NCBI GenBank assembly: GCA_964352225.1
Contig: CAYGRM010000109.1
Span: forward strand, 1 to 17,700
Direction: 5' to 3'
Length of the DNA stretch: 17,700 nucleotides
DNA from: CAJQQY01 sp964352225
GTDB lineage: Bacteria; Bacteroidota; Bacteroidia; Chitinophagales; Saprospiraceae
Position numbers and translations under genes: made by a program. The stretch's first letter is position 1. The number at the start of each line of letters is the position of its first letter. A model generated the notes under the pieces. That model saw only the letters and a program-made list of their open reading frames with translations. It had not been told where the DNA came from and made no database searches. Below are positions 14,917 to 17,700 of this stretch, in pieces.

Positions 14917-16583
14917 TATACGTTGTTAGCTGAATTTAGTGATGTAGAATTTTGTTTTTTTAGTTGTGGTGTTTTTTGAAAATATGGCTTTGGAGTTTCT
15001 CTGATGAGTTCATGTTCGAAAAATATGTCATAAGGTGTCTGTTTCTTTTTGGTAAAAAAAACAGAAAGAAACGGCATTCCTAGAAATAGAAACATCACAT
15101 TTTTTGCAATAAATCTTAGTATTGATTTTCCAAAAGAAATATTACTTCCGTCGATATTTTGAACTCGAAGTCCTAAGAGTTTTTTACCAAAAGTACTCCC
15201 CATGCTAGATTCCAAATATGGAAAATAAAAACCAGCATATAATAAAAATAGACTGATAAAGATTGCTCCAACAAGAATAGGCCGATCAAAGACCCACTCA
15301 GTAACCTCAACACCTGAAATTAATGTTAGGTAGGTATAGAGTATTAAAATACTTCCAATGGCGAAAGAAACGTAAAAAATAAATCCATCAATCGCATTCG
15401 CAAAAAATCGTAACCAAGGATTTGGGTATTTTGGTTTGGCAGTTAGTTGGCTGATTGTTTCATTGTACTCCTTTTCAATGGCTTCTTTTTCTGCAATGAT
15501 GTCAGTTTCTGCTTTTTTAGTAGTTTCCACAAATTCGTAGGCCTTATTCATGAATTGCTCATGAATATCACCAGCGGGTTCTGCTTTGGCAAACTTGACT
15601 AAATCGGCAACTTGCAAAATATTTTGTACTTCGGTTCGCAACGAATCTTTGAGGTTCAGTTTTTTCAAATCCTGTCCAATTTGATTCGTGGTATTTTCTA
15701 GAGCATTTATTTTATACCGATTTTCCAAGTAGGCTCGAATGATATGAGTTAGCTCACTTTGATAAGTTTTGATATCGCCTTTTTGCCAAAGTTGTTTTGC
15801 TTTTAGTTCATCCAATTGGTTGAAGGCAATGACATTGGCAGGAATAAATTTTTTCGGTTTTGGTAAAGCAACTTTTGGTCGATTAGCTCTTTTGACGAAA
15901 TAATAAACGATGCCACCAATGAATAAAAATCCAAGGATAAATAAAGTGGCGGGAATCAAAATATCTTGGACGAAATCAATGGGTTCTTCTCGAACATTTT
16001 TAATCGGTTCGACGGTCATGGAATCTATTGGGGTCGATTCTAGAGCGAGGGGAGAACCGACTTGAATTTCAATATCCTTTGCAGCAATCGTTCGTAACGC
16101 TCCATTTTGTTCATACTCAATGGTAGGAGGAAGGATTTTATGAATGCCTTCTTCCCAAAATGTAAATTGAATATCGTTTTCTTTTAAAACTTGATTACCA
16201 TTTTTTTGAGTCGTCCAATTGGCTTCACTTCCGGTCAACATCATCGAAGCATCGGGCGAATTCCAATTGCCAAATTTTTGAATTTCCATGATCTCTCGGC
16301 TAAATCCCTGTTTTCGAAAATACTCATCTAGCTGAGCCATTTTTTGAGGATCATTGGTAAACGAAGAGTCTTGGTAAAAACTTGTGGTGGTGAGAGGATC
16401 AGTTTGAATTGGTTTGAGATCAATTGATCGAATTGTGACATTTTCAGGATGCGCTACTTTTAATCGATAAATATTCACATCACCAATCTGCATAGAATCA
16501 CTTAACACCTCAACTGAAAATACAACTTGAGCTGAACTGATTTTTACCAAAAAAATAAAAAACAAAAAATAAAATATTCGCAT
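14916..16583 (-). CDS. Bat-cluster membrane protein fused to an RDD domain
   Basis: A 555-residue protein in four parts: a signal peptide (1-19, MRIFYFLFFIFLVKISSAQ); a beta-rich periplasmic domain (about 20-200, with VFSVEVLSDSMQIGDV) resembling BatD-type domains; a membrane helix (207-230) with a cytoplasmic helical region similar to DUF4381 (LWQKGDIKTYQSELTHIIRAYLENRY, 265-290); and an RDD domain from about 389 to 530. RDD hallmarks are RFFANAIDG (392-400, conserved Arg and Asp), GSTFGKKLLGLRV (462-474) and the following Asp478 in NIDG, with three or four helices near 401-423, 436-455 and 494-510. The first three parts are the expected protein of this cluster position; the RDD addition is unusual. 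RDD domains are poorly understood, and some work in ion transport or export. The gene ends with a TAATG overlap into batA. Confidence 0.85.
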   Translation of the reverse strand: MRIFYFLFFIFLVKISSAQVVFSVEVLSDSMQIGDVNIYRLKVAHPENVTIRSIDLKPIQTDPLTTTSFYQDSSFTNDPQKMAQLDEYFRKQGFSREIMEIQKFGNWNSPDASMMLTGSEANWTTQKNGNQVLKENDIQFTFWEEGIHKILPPTIEYEQNGALRTIAAKDIEIQVGSPLALESTPIDSMTVEPIKNVREEPIDFVQDILIPATLFILGFLFIGGIVYYFVKRANRPKVALPKPKKFIPANVIAFNQLDELKAKQLWQKGDIKTYQSELTHIIRAYLENRYKINALENTTNQIGQDLKKLNLKDSLRTEVQNILQVADLVKFAKAEPAGDIHEQFMNKAYEFVETTKKAETDIIAEKEAIEKEYNETISQLTAKPKYPNPWLRFFANAIDGFIFYVSFAIGSILILYTYLTLISGVEVTEWVFDRPILVGAIFISLFLLYAGFYFPYLESSMGSTFGKKLLGLRVQNIDGSNISFGKSILRFIAKNVMFLFLGMPFLSVFFTKKKQTPYDIFFEHELIRETPKPYFQKTPQLKKQNSTSLNSANNV

Positions 16584-16611
16584 GCTTTTTTTAATTGTTA
16601 ATGCTCAACTT

Positions 16612-16649
16612 GGAACGGTTAATATCCCACGTGGGGAATTCATCGTTCC
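16612..16649. repeat. Nested palindrome between DUF58 and the RDD-fusion gene
   Basis: GGAACG (16612-16617) pairs with CGTTCC (16644-16649), enclosing CCCACGTGGG (16626-16635). It lies in the 87-base spacer between two bat genes. It may be a repeat fragment or a processing hairpin; no T tract follows on the minus strand, so it is not a standard terminator. Confidence 0.5.
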
Positions 16650-16670
16650 TGGTTAAACATTCACCATTAT

Positions 16671-17540
16671 TTATTTTGATCTTCGTTTGAAAAATTCTAA
16701 CAATCTATTTACGTAAGATTCATTCGTTCTAATGGTTACTGAATCTGCCCCTGTTTTTAAAAAAGTATTTTTAAAATAATCCATGTGAGAATTAAACCAC
16801 TTGGAATAATTTTCTCGAACAGATTTACTACTTGAATCAATCCATCGAACATCTCCCGTTTCAGAATCTACCGCTCGAATCAATCCTACATTGGGTAATG
16901 CTTCTTCTCTTGGATCAATGATATGAATTCCAACAACATCATGTCGACGCTTCGCAATTTTCAAAGGAGCTTCATATCCTTTTGCTAAAAAATCAGACAA
17001 GACGAAACAGATGCATCTTTTTTTAATTAAATTATTCAAGTATTCTAGAGCCATTCCGACATTGGTTCCGTTGTCTTCTGGTTCGAGATTAATAATTTCA
17101 CGAATGATTCGGAGGACGTGTTGTTTCCCTTTTTTTGGAGGAATATATTTTTCGATTTTATCAGAAAAAAATAACACCCCTACTTTGTCATTATTATTTA
17201 AGGCAGAGAATGCGAGCACGGCTGCAATTTCCGCATTGATTTCATTTTTAGTTTGTTTGACTGAACCAAAAAAAGAGGATTTACTTACATCTATCAAAAG
17301 CATCACGGTCAATTCACGCTCTTCCTCAAATACTTTGACATGTGGCGAACCAGTTCGTGCCGTTACATTCCAATCAATATTCCGTACATCATCACCATAT
17401 TGATAATCTCGTACTTCACTAAATGACATACCTCGTCCCTTGAAAGCACTATGGTACTCGCCTGAAAAGATTTGTTTGCTTAAGCCTTTGGTCTTAATTT
17501 CAATCTTTCGTACTTTTTTTAAGAGCTCAGTTGTATCCAT
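16671..17540 (-). CDS. DUF58 protein, VWA-like, bat cluster
   Basis: A 289-residue soluble protein with no signal peptide or helix, so it is cytoplasmic. The DUF58 signature is complete: FKGRGMSFSEVRDYQYGDDVR (33-53), followed by NIDWNVTAR (54-62). A VWA-type fold follows, with DVSKS (84-88) and SDF (182-184); Ser replaces the usual Asp-Gly in the last motif. Such proteins are almost always encoded next to MoxR AAA+ ATPases and are thought to be their partners; MoxR would be expected past the right edge of this window. It is the first visible gene of the cluster, 87 bases from the next gene. Confidence 0.95.
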   Translation of the reverse strand: MDTTELLKKVRKIEIKTKGLSKQIFSGEYHSAFKGRGMSFSEVRDYQYGDDVRNIDWNVTARTGSPHVKVFEEERELTVMLLIDVSKSSFFGSVKQTKNEINAEIAAVLAFSALNNNDKVGVLFFSDKIEKYIPPKKGKQHVLRIIREIINLEPEDNGTNVGMALEYLNNLIKKRCICFVLSDFLAKGYEAPLKIAKRRHDVVGIHIIDPREEALPNVGLIRAVDSETGDVRWIDSSSKSVRENYSKWFNSHMDYFKNTFLKTGADSVTIRTNESYVNRLLEFFKRRSK

Positions 17541-17565
17541 ATTAGTCGCGGGTTGCTTTAGTTGC

Positions 17566-17594
17566 TGACCATTTTTTTAAAAAAAATATGGTCA
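17566..17594. repeat. AT-cored palindrome upstream of DUF58 gene
   Basis: TGACCAT (17566-17572) pairs with ATGGTCA (17588-17594) around a T7-A9 centre. It is about 26 bases from the DUF58 ATG, in the 5' leader or promoter region, and could be an operator or mRNA hairpin; nothing further supports either. Confidence 0.45.
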
Positions 17595-17663
17595 TGAAAT
17601 TTTAATGTGTTAAAATATAGTTTTCCTAAATCAACTTTTACTTGGAAGTTTATTCGTGTGTTT

Positions 17664-17700
17664 TTTTAAAAAAAAAGAAACTCATCGTTTATCATTGAGT
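17664..17700 (-). terminator. Possible terminator of an upstream gene beyond the window
   Basis: On the minus strand ACTCA and TGAGT (window end, 17680-17700) form a short stem followed by TTC and a long T run (17669-17677). It would close a transcript coming from the right, in which case the DUF58 gene has its own promoter in 17595-17665. The stem may be longer past the edge. Confidence 0.35.

Noticed and set aside
17011..17403. 130-codon open frame opposite the DUF58 gene
   Set aside because: It is fully antisense to a strongly conserved gene, with no recognisable domain; it is a frame shadow.

Overview
The window comes from a low-GC member of the Bacteroidota, most likely a Saprospiria-like lineage; the phylum is well supported and the class is an inference. 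The evidence is a bat (Bacteroides aerotolerance-type) gene cluster, a secreted protein with a gliding-motility/type IX-secretion C-terminal domain, lipoprotein signals, a TonB-like protein with the domain variant common in this phylum, and almost no Shine-Dalgarno sites. A 10-N scaffold gap at 7807-7816 marks it as a draft assembly.

Left part (1-4230, + strand): a GC-rich palindromic repeat at the edge; a lipoprotein with a probable TIM-barrel-like fold; a large secreted helical-repeat protein beginning with a Cys-Gly-Pro-Phe motif after its signal peptide; and a small lipoprotein with a paired-cysteine motif, closed by a terminator. Middle (4260-7914): a large secreted multidomain protein on the minus strand, diverging from a rhomboid protease on the plus strand, followed by a TonB-C-domain protein interrupted by the assembly gap. 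A 167-bp imperfect hairpin of MITE type separates this from the next block.

Right part (8138-17540, all minus strand): a nine-gene-type bat cluster of which eight genes are visible. In transcription order it holds a DUF58 protein, a membrane protein fused to an RDD domain, BatA, BatB, a cytoplasmic TPR protein with membrane segments, BatC, a short single-domain BatD-like protein, and full-length BatD. The MoxR ATPase that normally heads such clusters would lie past the right edge, and no BatE was seen. In known systems a MoxR AAA+ ATPase works with VWA-domain proteins (DUF58, BatA, BatB) and periplasmic TPR and beta-domain proteins (BatC, BatD); the biochemical role is not settled. This version is notable for the RDD fusion, the TPR protein with the opposite predicted topology to BatC, and the additional mini-BatD.

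A recurring theme is dispersed palindromic repeats placed exactly at gene borders: the first gene and BatA have stop codons inside inverted repeats, and the second gene has a repeat fragment two bases after its stop. These repeats also create false N-terminal extensions. I did not find clear evidence of a wholly new defence or mobile system; the most unusual content is the remodelled bat cluster and the repeat architecture.
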